In this document: positions 24,895 to 33,456 of the stretch, piece by piece | Numbering within the stretch: position 1 is the first letter of the stretch | Layout: each line of letters starts with the position of its first letter | Translations under genes and position numbers: made by a program | The notes under the pieces: generated by a model | What the model was told of the DNA's origin: nothing | The model's database searches: none | Seen by the model: only the letters and a program-made list of their open reading frames with translations | Assembly: GCF_009362785.1 (NCBI RefSeq) | Contig: NZ_WHNQ01000019.1 | Location: 62,001-126,000 of the forward strand | From: Paraburkholderia atlantica | GTDB lineage: Bacteria > Pseudomonadota > Gammaproteobacteria > Burkholderiales > Burkholderiaceae | Reading direction: 5' to 3' | DNA: 64,000 bases

Positions 24895-26004
24895 ATGTTC
24901 AAACTTCATTCACCCATCCAGGTGGGTTCCTTCGAATTTTCACATCGCGTCGTGCTGGCGCCGCTCACCCGGATGCGCGCCGAGCAAGGCGCGCGACCCG
25001 GCCCGCTGATGGCCGAGTATTATGCGCAGCGCGCCTCGCAAGGCGGTTTGCTGATCAGCGAAGCCACCATCGCGGCACCCAACGGAAATGGCTATCTCGG
25101 CGCGCCGGGGCTCTACGACGACAGCCAGATCGAAGGCTGGAAACGGGTTACCGATGCCGTGCACGCCAAAGGCGGTCGCATCTTCCTCCAGCTGTATCAC
25201 GCGGGACGCCAGTCGCACAGCCAATTGCAGCCCGATGGTGCGCAGCCGGTCGCACCTTCCGCCGTGCCGCACGGCGGCGTGGCCTATACGGAAGCAGGCT
25301 GGATCCCCAACACACCGAGCCGCGCGCTGACCTTGACGGAAATCGCCGATCTCGTGGAGAGCTTTCGCCGCGCCGCGCTGCGCGGCAAAGAGGCCGGCTT
25401 CGATGGCGTCGAACTGCATGCGGCCAACGGCTATCTGTTCGATCAGTTCCTGCAGGACGGCAGCAACAAACGCACGGACATCTATGGTGGCTCGTTCGAA
25501 AATCGCGCGCGTTTGCTGATCGAAGCGACCGAAGCAGTCATCTCGGTGTGGGGCAGCGAGCGCGTCGCCGTGCGCCTGGGCCCGAGCGGCAGTTGGGGCG
25601 ACATGTCGGATAGCGACCCGGAAGGCCTTTTCACGTTCGTCGCTGAGAAGCTCGATGCGATGAATCTCGCGTATCTGCATCTGATCGAACCGCGCGTGCT
25701 TGGCAATGTCGACGACGATTCGAAAGACCCGAACCCTGTCGCCGCGCAACTGATTCGCCGGCACTATCACGGCGTGATCATCGCCGCGGGCGGGTTCAAG
25801 CGCGACACGGCCGAAGCCATCCTGCAAGCGGGCGACGCCGATCTCGTTGCTTTCGGCCGCGACTTCATCGCCAACCCGGATCTGCCGGAACGTTTGCGCA
25901 AGGGTTTGCCACTCAATCCGTACGATCGCCCGACGTTCTTCGGTGGCACGGAAATCGGCTATACCGACTATCCGTTTCATCACGGCGAGGCGCTGGCAGC
26001 ATGA
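24895..26004 (+). CDS. Old Yellow Enzyme family alkene reductase
   Basis: This 369-residue FMN enzyme of the NemA/classical OYE type has APLTRMRAEQG, LQLYHAGRQSH, the substrate-binding His/Asn pair in ELHAANGYLFDQFLQD and GGSFENRARLL. It reduces activated C=C bonds of enals, enones, maleimides or nitro compounds with NAD(P)H. The start at 24895 has CGGAGAGAGTC upstream. It is divergent from its likely regulator and ends before a strong hairpin. Unlike the second OYE at 59.5 kb, its active-site pair is intact. Confidence 0.93.
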   Translation: MFKLHSPIQVGSFEFSHRVVLAPLTRMRAEQGARPGPLMAEYYAQRASQGGLLISEATIAAPNGNGYLGAPGLYDDSQIEGWKRVTDAVHAKGGRIFLQLYHAGRQSHSQLQPDGAQPVAPSAVPHGGVAYTEAGWIPNTPSRALTLTEIADLVESFRRAALRGKEAGFDGVELHAANGYLFDQFLQDGSNKRTDIYGGSFENRARLLIEATEAVISVWGSERVAVRLGPSGSWGDMSDSDPEGLFTFVAEKLDAMNLAYLHLIEPRVLGNVDDDSKDPNPVAAQLIRRHYHGVIIAAGGFKRDTAEAILQAGDADLVAFGRDFIANPDLPERLRKGLPLNPYDRPTFFGGTEIGYTDYPFHHGEALAA

Positions 26005-26028
26005 GGGGCACGAACTGACGCGTAAAAA

Positions 26029-26051
26029 AACCGCCCGACAGTCGGGCGGTT
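26029..26051 (+). terminator. Terminator of the alkene reductase gene
   Basis: AACCGCCCGAC and GTCGGGCGGTT form an 11-bp stem with a 1-nt centre, 25 bp after the stop. A run of seven A precedes it and TTCTT follows, so it may work in either direction. The remaining 260 bp to the next gene hold no convincing gene. Confidence 0.8.
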
Positions 26052-26309
26052 CTTCACGACACTCATGCCGCAAAGCGGTGGGAAATCACTGCCCAGGCGA
26101 ACCAATCGACGCAGGTTTGAGCGGTTCGGCGGTACCACCGGGCGGCGCTTTTACGGCCACGTGCGTGTGATGGGGCCGATCTTCTACAACTACTTTCTCG
26201 CCTATAGCTCAGGCTTTGAAGTGCGCATAGCTATTCCTGCAGGTCCCGGAATCCTCCCGCCGATGCAGCTGCGAAGGCGAGCCATGCGCACATACTTCGG
26301 AAAAACGCT

Positions 26310-27437
26310 CTAAAGAATATTGTCCAGCGCCTTGGCGAACCTGGCGACCGAGCCCTCGACGTCATGCAGTTTGTCCAGGCCGAATAAACCTACGCGGAAG
26401 GTTTTGAAGTCTTCAGGCTCGTCGCATTGAAGGGGGACGCCGGCCGCGATCTGCAAACCGGCATCGGCGAATTTCTTGCCGGATCGTATGCCGTCATCGT
26501 CCGTATAGCAGACCACGACGCCCGGAGCCTGAAATCCTTCGGCCGCCACGCTTTTGAAGCCTTTGTCGCTCAGGAGTGAGCGAATGCGCTTGCCGAGTTC
26601 AAGCTGCTCCGCTCTCACTTTGTCCAGGCCATATGCTTCGGTTTCCTTCATGACGTCGCGCAGCGTCGCGAGACTGTCCGTCGGCATTGTGGCGTGGTAC
26701 GCGAAGCCGCCGTTCTCGTAGGCTTCCATGATCTGCAGCCACTTGCGAAGATCACAAGCGAAGCTGGTGCTGGTCGTTGCGTCGATTCGTTCGCGGGCGA
26801 GCGGGCTGAGCATGACCATGGCGCAGCAAGGTGACGCGCTCCATCCTTTTTGCGGTGCGCTGATCAGGACATCGATGCCACTGGCCTGCATGTCCACCCA
26901 GATCGTGCCGGAGGCGATGCAATCGAGAACGAACATGCCGCCGACCTCATGCACGGCGTCGGACACTGCGCGCATGTAGGCATCGGGCAGCATCATTCCG
27001 GATGCCGTTTCGACATGCGGCGCAAACACCAGATCCGGCTTGTGTTGCTTGATCGCGGCGACCACTTCTTCGATCGGAGCGGGTGCATAGGCGGCCTGCC
27101 TTCCCTGGTCGACCGGACGCGCCTTCAGCACGATCGATTCAGACGGAATGCCGCCCATGTCGAAAATCTGCGACCAGCGGTAACTGAACCAGCCATTGCG
27201 GATGACCAGACACTTGCTGTTCGTCGCGAATTGCCGGGCGACGGCTTCCATGCCGAAGGTCCCGCTGCCCGGGACGATCACGGCCGACTTCGCGTTGTAG
27301 ACTTTTTTCAAGGCGCCGGAAATATCGCGTACGACGCCTTGAAAGAGCTCCGACATGTGATTGATTGATCGGTCCGTGTACACGACCGAATATTCGAGGA
27401 GTCCCTCGCGGTCGACATCGGGAAGTAAACCTGGCAC
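26310..27437 (-). CDS. Class V aminotransferase
   Basis: This 375-residue PLP enzyme is of the alanine/serine-glyoxylate and phosphonate aminotransferase superfamily. PGSGTFGMEAVARQF binds the phosphate. DCIASGTIWVDMQASGIDVLI carries the cofactor aspartate, and the Schiff-base lysine is in SAPQKGWSASPCC. It lacks the extra features that would let me name the substrate. The phnW product at 44210 is a distant relative (GSGTFAVEAML and SSNKCIEGVPG). It is a single gene with no obvious operon partner. The ribosome site GGAGGCGAACGTGCC precedes the ATG. Confidence 0.85.
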   Translation of the reverse strand: MPGLLPDVDREGLLEYSVVYTDRSINHMSELFQGVVRDISGALKKVYNAKSAVIVPGSGTFGMEAVARQFATNSKCLVIRNGWFSYRWSQIFDMGGIPSESIVLKARPVDQGRQAAYAPAPIEEVVAAIKQHKPDLVFAPHVETASGMMLPDAYMRAVSDAVHEVGGMFVLDCIASGTIWVDMQASGIDVLISAPQKGWSASPCCAMVMLSPLARERIDATTSTSFACDLRKWLQIMEAYENGGFAYHATMPTDSLATLRDVMKETEAYGLDKVRAEQLELGKRIRSLLSDKGFKSVAAEGFQAPGVVVCYTDDDGIRSGKKFADAGLQIAAGVPLQCDEPEDFKTFRVGLFGLDKLHDVEGSVARFAKALDNIL

Positions 27438-27595
27438 GTTCGCCTCCAGTAATTGACGAGTAATAGAATCGAAAACAGATTCTAACGAAAGCCGCTTGCA
27501 ACGGCATCGGGCGCGACGCCCCCGTTACCCGTCGGGCAGGTTCGGGCATGCACCAGCCCCGAAGGTGCCGCCGATGGCCTCGTCTCGACTGCTTC

Positions 27596-28105
27596 TCACG
27601 GGAAGATCGGTGTCGTGGGCTCCGCGCCTTCGAGATCGGCCTTCGGAACATGCTGCACGACCATTTGCTCGATCTCCTGTTCTCGCGATCCTGGCACGTC
27701 GGCCATGATCAGGAGCTGGCCGTCACGGATGGCGCCGCGAAAGCGCTCGAGTTGTGCGTTCGGCTCGTCGACGCCGATCATCGTGGCCGTCCAGGCTCCG
27801 AAGCCGGCACCTGTCAACGTCAATGCGATGACGGCTCCGCCCGCAATCGTGAGCCCCGCGGGAGGAAACACCAGTGCCACGAGGCCGAGAAGCGCGCCGG
27901 TCGCACCGCCGAGCGCCACGCCCCTTTCGAGCGAGTGCACGACGTCGCTGCTTTGCAGCAAAGTTGCCTCGGGCAGCTCTTCGAGTGCGACGCTGTGATT
28001 CGCGAGAACATGGATGTGTCGCCACGTGATCCGCGCCCGCAGCAAGTCGTCTACGATCGCCTTCGCCGTCGTCGTGTCGGGTGCGAGAAAATAAAGACGT
28101 CTCAT
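27596..28105 (-). CDS. DUF1269-type membrane protein
   Basis: This is a 169-residue protein. An N-terminal ACT-like soluble part (RRLYFLAPDTTTAKAIVDDLL) is followed by two Gly/Ala-rich hydrophobic segments (about residues 65-105, GGATGALLGLVALVFPPAG and IALTLTGAGFGAWTATMIG). A soluble tail with REQEIEQMVVQHVPKAD completes it. This matches the DUF1269 family of presumed inner-membrane proteins of unknown role. The start has GGATCGAG upstream. It is a single gene. Confidence 0.75.
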   Translation of the reverse strand: MRRLYFLAPDTTTAKAIVDDLLRARITWRHIHVLANHSVALEELPEATLLQSSDVVHSLERGVALGGATGALLGLVALVFPPAGLTIAGGAVIALTLTGAGFGAWTATMIGVDEPNAQLERFRGAIRDGQLLIMADVPGSREQEIEQMVVQHVPKADLEGAEPTTPIFP

Positions 28106-28341
28106 CTCGATCCTCCATCAACCAAGCCGTCCTCCTACGGGACGATGCTCTTTATCGTACGCCCGCCGCCGGCAATCCTGTGGGCGGATGATCACTGCTG
28201 TATGCCAGTTTACAAATTCAGAAAATTCTCTTGAAGACGTATCGTTAAGCATAAATATGCTGCCAGACTATTTCGCGTAGTTCCGGAAACCCTGCATATT
28301 TACGGTCCACATTACGTTAGGCGTCCAATCGGAGGAAAACG

Positions 28342-29004
28342 ATGACACGCGTTCGCGTTCAGGGCTTCACCATCTCGCTCGACGGATACGGTGCAGGCCC
28401 GAATCAGGACATCAACAATCCACTCGGCGTTGGCGGGACGGAATTGCACCAGTGGCTAGTCCCAACACGCACGTTCCAGCGAGCCTTGTTCGGCAACGAC
28501 GATGGTACGACCGGGGTTAACGATGATTTCGCCGCCCGTGGCTTTCAGAATGTCGGGGCCTGGATTCTTGGACGGAACATGTTCGGACCCATTCGTGGCG
28601 ACTGGCCGGACACGAACTGGAAAGGCTGGTGGGGAGACAGTCCCCCGTATCACGTCCCAGTGTTCGTCTTGACCCATCATCCGCGCGCCCCCATCGAGAT
28701 GGCAGGCGGCACGACGTTCCACTTCATCACGGGGGGCATTCGCGAGGCGCTCGACCATGCACGCGAGGCCGCCGCCGGAATGGACGTGCGGATCGGCGGT
28801 GGGCCGGACACGATCCGGCAGTATCTCCGTGAGGGCCTCATCGATGAACTGCACATTGCAATCGCGCCGGTCCTGCTCGGCCGCGGAGAATCGCTGTTCG
28901 AAGGGGTCGATTTACGGGCTTTGGGATACGAATGCGTTGAATTCGTAGCGGCGGAGAAGGCCACCCATGTCGTTCTACGGCGCCAAGGACACACGGGCGC
29001 CTAA
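28342..29004 (+). CDS. Dihydrofolate reductase-like (RibD C-terminal) family protein
   Basis: This 220-residue protein has the RibD C-terminal fold. VQGFTISLDGYGAG opens the Rossmann-like core, WILGRNMFGPIRGDWPD is the substrate loop, VFVLTHHPR and FHFITGGIREALDHA follow, and DVRIGGGPDTIRQYLREGLIDELHIAIAPVLLGRGE is characteristic. It should bind NADPH, but the substrate of these stand-alone members is generally unknown. The ribosome site CGGAGGAAAACG is strong. It lies 51 bp upstream of psuG on the same strand and may be co-transcribed. Confidence 0.87.
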   Translation: MTRVRVQGFTISLDGYGAGPNQDINNPLGVGGTELHQWLVPTRTFQRALFGNDDGTTGVNDDFAARGFQNVGAWILGRNMFGPIRGDWPDTNWKGWWGDSPPYHVPVFVLTHHPRAPIEMAGGTTFHFITGGIREALDHAREAAAGMDVRIGGGPDTIRQYLREGLIDELHIAIAPVLLGRGESLFEGVDLRALGYECVEFVAAEKATHVVLRRQGHTGA

Positions 29005-29055
29005 ACCGGTCCTGCGCCGCAGGCTGCAGTGATTCGCACCACCGAAAGGATCGAA

Positions 29056-30003
29056 ATGGTTGCCAACCTGGCACGCTCCTGGTTGAGCTGGAGCGCGCCT
29101 GCGGCCGCTGCGCAAGCCGCAGGCCACCCGCTCGTGGCGCTGGAATCGACCATCATCGCCCATGGCATGCCCTATCCGGAAAACGTTCGAACCGCGCGCG
29201 AAGTGGAGGCCTTGATCCGTGACGCGGGCGCCGAGCCGGCGACGATCGCGCTGATCGGCGGGCGAATCCGCATCGGCCTTTCGGATGACGAACTGGAAAT
29301 GATCGGCCGCTCCGATCACGTACATAAGGTCAGCCGTCGTGACCTGCCGGCTGTGCTGGCCAGCGGCGGCCTGGGCGCCACGACCGTGGCTGGCACGATG
29401 ATCTGCGCGGCGCTGGCCGGCATCGAGGTCTTCGTCACCGGAGGCATTGGCGGCGTACACCGCGGGGCGCAGGACACCTTCGACATCTCGGCCGACCTGC
29501 AGGAACTGGCGAAGACCTCGGTTGCGGTGATCTGCGCCGGTGCGAAGTCCATTCTGGACATCGGGCTCACCCTGGAATACCTGGAAACCCACGGCGTGCC
29601 GGTGCTCAGTTGCGAACAGGACAACTTTGCGGCGTTCTACACGCGTGATAGCGGCTTTCGCGCGGACTTCAGGATGGACGACGCCGCGGAGCAGGCACGC
29701 TTCATCCGCACCAAGTGGGACCTCGGCCTCGACGGCGGTGTGGTGTTGAGCACGCCGGTGCCGGAAGCGGCGGCGATGTCGTCCGAAGAGATCGACGCGC
29801 TGACTCAGCACGCGCTCGACGAGGCCGCTGCGCAGGGAATCACCGGTAAGGCCGTCACCCCCTTCCTGCTGGCGCGCATCAAGGCGTTGACGGGCGGGCG
29901 CAGCCTGGCGACAAACATCGCGCTCGTGAAACACAATGCCGAGGTCGGCGCAAGGTTGGCGCTGGCGTTGGCACGCTCGAAGCGCGGGGCAAGCGCGGTG
30001 TAA
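29056..30003 (+). CDS. psuG: Pseudouridine-5'-phosphate glycosidase
   Basis: This 315-residue enzyme (family length about 310) cleaves the C-C bond of pseudouridine 5'-phosphate to uracil and ribose 5-phosphate. Diagnostic stretches are PLVALESTIIAHGMPYPEN, the active-site region TVAGTMICAALAGI with FVTGGIGGVHRGAQDTFDIS, VICAGAKSILDIGLTLEYLET and LLARIKALTGGRSLATNIALV. The start at 29056 follows AAAGGATCGAA. No psuK kinase or nucleoside transporter gene is adjacent. Either the kinase is elsewhere or free pseudouridine phosphate is the substrate. Confidence 0.93.
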   Translation: MVANLARSWLSWSAPAAAAQAAGHPLVALESTIIAHGMPYPENVRTAREVEALIRDAGAEPATIALIGGRIRIGLSDDELEMIGRSDHVHKVSRRDLPAVLASGGLGATTVAGTMICAALAGIEVFVTGGIGGVHRGAQDTFDISADLQELAKTSVAVICAGAKSILDIGLTLEYLETHGVPVLSCEQDNFAAFYTRDSGFRADFRMDDAAEQARFIRTKWDLGLDGGVVLSTPVPEAAAMSSEEIDALTQHALDEAAAQGITGKAVTPFLLARIKALTGGRSLATNIALVKHNAEVGARLALALARSKRGASAV

Positions 30004-30051
30004 CCGCGTGCTATCTTTGACTGATTCGAAACCTTCCTGTCAGGAGGGCTC

Positions 30052-33000
30052 GTGGACGTCGCCGCGTGGCTGCACAACCTCGGAATGGAGCGGTATGAAC
30101 CGGTGTTTCGCGACAACGCCATCGACGCCGACGTGCTTCGCAATCTCACCGCGGACGATCTGAAAGAACTGGGTATTGCTTCGGTGGGTCATCGCCGCAA
30201 ACTGCTCGCTGCATTGACGGAATTGCGGGCGCACACCGAAGAACCCCGGCACGGCGCCGCGAGCCCGGGCGACGCGAAAGGCGAACGACGGCAAGTCGCC
30301 GTCCTCTTCGCCGACCTGTGTGGCTTTACGCAGATGAGCCGTGAAGTCGACGCGGAGGAAGTACTCGCCGTGCTCGATCGCTACTTCGACCAGGCTGATC
30401 GCACCGTCGAGCAGCACGGCGGGCACGTCGACAAGCATGTCGGCGACTGCGTGATGGCCGTATTCGGCGCGCCAGTCTCGCATGGAAACGATGTCGAACG
30501 CGCCGTGCGGACGGCACTCGCGATCCGGGACGGGATGCCCGACCTGGCGCGCGCTCTCGGCCGGCCGGTGTCCGTGCATATCGGTATAGCCGGCGGCGAA
30601 GTCGTCGCAAGCGGCACCGGTAGCGCGACTCACAGGGAATACACGGTCACCGGCGACACGGTCAACCTCGCCTCGCGTCTCACCGATGCGGCCGAGCCGG
30701 GGCAGATCCTGATATCGGAAACCGTGCGACGCCCACTGGCTGACCGCCTCGACTGCGTCGAACGCGGCGCGCTGTCGGTCAAGGGCTTCGCGGAAACGGT
30801 CACGGCGTGGTCTATCGCCGCCCTTCTGCGCTCGCGCCCGGGCCGGCCATTGGTCGGCCGGCATCATCAGATGCAACAGTTTCGATCGGTGCTCGACTCG
30901 TGCCGCGAGACCGGCGTCGGACGCACCGTTCTGCTGCGCGGTGAGGCCGGAATCGGCAAAACACGGCTGGTCGAGGAATTCGAACGCGAGGCACGGGAGT
31001 CAGGATTTCTTTCTCATACGGGCCTCGTACTCGACTTCGGTGCAGCAACCGGACGTGGCGCAATTCAGTCTCTCGTGCGCGGCCTGTTGGCACCCGACGG
31101 CTCGACTGATGGAAATGCGAGTGCCGCCGGCGTCGAGCACGCGCTCGATACCGGGTTGATCGACGCTGGCGACGCACTCTTCCTCGACGATCTCGTCGAT
31201 GTACCGATGGGTTTCGAGGACCGGACGGTCTACGAGGCGATGGACAATGAAATGCGTGTTCGCGGCCGGCGCAACGCCGTCGCCCGGCTCGTCCAACGCG
31301 CGAGCCGCCGGCGGCCTCGGCTACTTGTCGTCGAGGATATTCACTGGTCGGACGAATCGACGCTTCGCGACCTCGCCGGGCTGTCGGCAACGATGGCGGG
31401 ATGTCCGGCCGTACTCGTGCTGACCGCGCGAACGCACGGCGATTCGAGCGAAGAGCCGTGGCGCGCGGCGATGAGCGAGCCGTATTCGCAGATCGATCTG
31501 GGTCCGCTAAGCACCAGCGACGCGCATGCGATGGCCAGATCGTTTCCCGGGGCGCAGGCAGGTCTGACGGGACGCTGCATCGCACGGGCGGCGGGCAATC
31601 CGCTGTTTCTCGAGCAGTTGCTGAACGATGCGCAGGACGGCCAAGGGACCGGCGTACCGGGGTCGGTGCGAAGCCTCGTACAGGCGCGGCTGGATCGACT
31701 CGATCCCGCCAATAAGACAGTGCTGCAGGCTGCCTCGGTGCTCGGCCAGTTGTTCGAGAAGGAGGCAGTCGATTTTCTCGTCGATGGCGACGGCGCTAGC
31801 GCCGATGCCGGTGTTGCGCTGGAACCGCTCGTGATCGGTCTGCTGTTACGACGTCAAGGCAGCGGATTCATCTTCCATCACGCGCTGATTCGCGACGCCA
31901 TTTATGACGGGCTGCTGAAAAGCCGGCGCCGCGATTTGCATCGTCGCGCCGCACAGTGGTACGGCGAGCGCGACCTCGTGCTGCGTGCCGAACATCTCGA
32001 TCGCGCGGGAGACCCCGGGGCATCGCTCGCCTATTGCGACGCAGCGCGCTCGCAGGCGTCGGGCTACCACCATGAAACCGCGCTCCGGCTTGTCGAACGC
32101 GGGCTCGATCTCGCGGATCAACGTAGCGAGCGCGCCGCACTCGAGTGTCTGCGTGGCGACGTCCTGCATGACCTCGGTGACATGAAGTCGGCACTCCATG
32201 CATTCGAAACCGCTCTCGAATTTGCGACGAGCGACGCGGAGCGTTGCCGCGCATGGATCGGGCGGGCGACCGTGAAGCGGATCATCGACGATCTCGACGG
32301 TGCGTGGGCCGACCTCGATCATGCCGCCGAAGCCGCCGAAGGTCTTGCGCGCGAGCAGGCGCGCATTCACTTCCTGCGCGGCAATCTGTGTTTTCCGAGC
32401 GGCGATATCGACGGTTGCGTGCGCGAACACGGACGCAGCCTCGCCCTCGCGCGCGACGCGTGCGACCCCGAACAGGAGGCGGCCGCGCTTGGCGGCCTCG
32501 GCGACGCAGAGTACATGCGCGGCCGGATGATCAGTGCCCACGAGGCCTTCAGCCGCTGCATCGAACTCTGCCAATGCCATGGCTTCGGACGGATCGAGGT
32601 TGCCAACCTGCCGATGCGGGCGATCACCACGTGGTTTACCGGCGAAGCCGCGAGCGCACTCGACGCCGCGCTCGCCAGCGTCGCCGCGGCGCAGAAGGTG
32701 GGTCATCCCCGGGCGCTTGCCGTCGCGCATCACGCTGCCTGGCACTGCCTGCACGATCGCGCGGAGTGGGATCGCGCGTGGGAGCACGTCGCACCCGCGC
32801 TACAGTGCGCGCGCGAGCTGAAATCGAGGCGCTTCGAAGGTGAAGCTCTGGCATTTAGCGCGGAAATGCATCGTGTTGCCGGCCGTCAGCGCGAAGCACG
32901 CGCCGCTATCGAAGCGGCGCTGTCGATCAGCCGCGAGACCGGCATGAACTACCTGGGCGCGGCTTATCTCGGCGTGCTCGCGCGCACGACGGATGACCCT

Positions 33001-33360
33001 GTCGTCTTCGCACAGGCGCTCGCGGAAGGCGAAGCTTTGCTCTCGGCGGGAGCGGTGAGCCACAACCACTTTCTGTTTCGACGCGATGCGATAGATGCAT
33101 GCATCGACCGCAAACGCTGGGATGCGGCCGCGCATCACGCGGCGGCGCTTGAAGACTATGCGCGCCGCGAACCATCGGCCTTTTCTGCATTTTTCGTGGC
33201 GCGCGCGCGGGCGCTCGTCTCGTATGGAACCGGCAATCGCGATCCGGCATTGCTGAAGGAACTGCAGCGGCTACGGCAGGAGGGCGGCAGCCTGGGCTTC
33301 CTCTATGCGCTCCAGACGATCGACGCTGCGCTTGCGCGCGAGGCGGATCGACGAAGATGA
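30052..33360 (+). CDS. SAM domain-class III nucleotide cyclase-AAA ATPase-TPR protein
   Basis: This is a 1102-residue signalling protein with a GTG start and CAGGAGGG ribosome site. Residues 1-65 are a sterile-alpha-motif domain (VAAWLHNLGMERYEPVF, LTADDLKELGI). Residues about 85-250 are a class III cyclase with metal-binding FADLCGFT and HVGDCVMAVFG, plus VTGDTVNLASRL. An AAA/STAND-type ATPase follows, with Walker A LRGEAGIGKTRLVEEF near 296 and Walker B LLVVEDIHWSDES. The C-terminal half is helical TPR-like repeats. Key cyclase aspartates are present, so activity is plausible. It may be a stress or ligand-controlled cAMP source. It is downstream of psuG with a 48-bp gap. Confidence 0.88.
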   Translation: MDVAAWLHNLGMERYEPVFRDNAIDADVLRNLTADDLKELGIASVGHRRKLLAALTELRAHTEEPRHGAASPGDAKGERRQVAVLFADLCGFTQMSREVDAEEVLAVLDRYFDQADRTVEQHGGHVDKHVGDCVMAVFGAPVSHGNDVERAVRTALAIRDGMPDLARALGRPVSVHIGIAGGEVVASGTGSATHREYTVTGDTVNLASRLTDAAEPGQILISETVRRPLADRLDCVERGALSVKGFAETVTAWSIAALLRSRPGRPLVGRHHQMQQFRSVLDSCRETGVGRTVLLRGEAGIGKTRLVEEFEREARESGFLSHTGLVLDFGAATGRGAIQSLVRGLLAPDGSTDGNASAAGVEHALDTGLIDAGDALFLDDLVDVPMGFEDRTVYEAMDNEMRVRGRRNAVARLVQRASRRRPRLLVVEDIHWSDESTLRDLAGLSATMAGCPAVLVLTARTHGDSSEEPWRAAMSEPYSQIDLGPLSTSDAHAMARSFPGAQAGLTGRCIARAAGNPLFLEQLLNDAQDGQGTGVPGSVRSLVQARLDRLDPANKTVLQAASVLGQLFEKEAVDFLVDGDGASADAGVALEPLVIGLLLRRQGSGFIFHHALIRDAIYDGLLKSRRRDLHRRAAQWYGERDLVLRAEHLDRAGDPGASLAYCDAARSQASGYHHETALRLVERGLDLADQRSERAALECLRGDVLHDLGDMKSALHAFETALEFATSDAERCRAWIGRATVKRIIDDLDGAWADLDHAAEAAEGLAREQARIHFLRGNLCFPSGDIDGCVREHGRSLALARDACDPEQEAAALGGLGDAEYMRGRMISAHEAFSRCIELCQCHGFGRIEVANLPMRAITTWFTGEAASALDAALASVAAAQKVGHPRALAVAHHAAWHCLHDRAEWDRAWEHVAPALQCARELKSRRFEGEALAFSAEMHRVAGRQREARAAIEAALSISRETGMNYLGAAYLGVLARTTDDPVVFAQALAEGEALLSAGAVSHNHFLFRRDAIDACIDRKRWDAAAHHAAALEDYARREPSAFSAFFVARARALVSYGTGNRDPALLKELQRLRQEGGSLGFLYALQTIDAALAREADRRR

Positions 33361-33456
33361 GTTCACCGCTGGTGTGAAGGGGCGTCCTTTACTCGTCCTG
33401 TGTTTCCTGCTGGCGTTATTCTTGTTTGCTCAACATCGAACCCGACAGGTGCCGTG

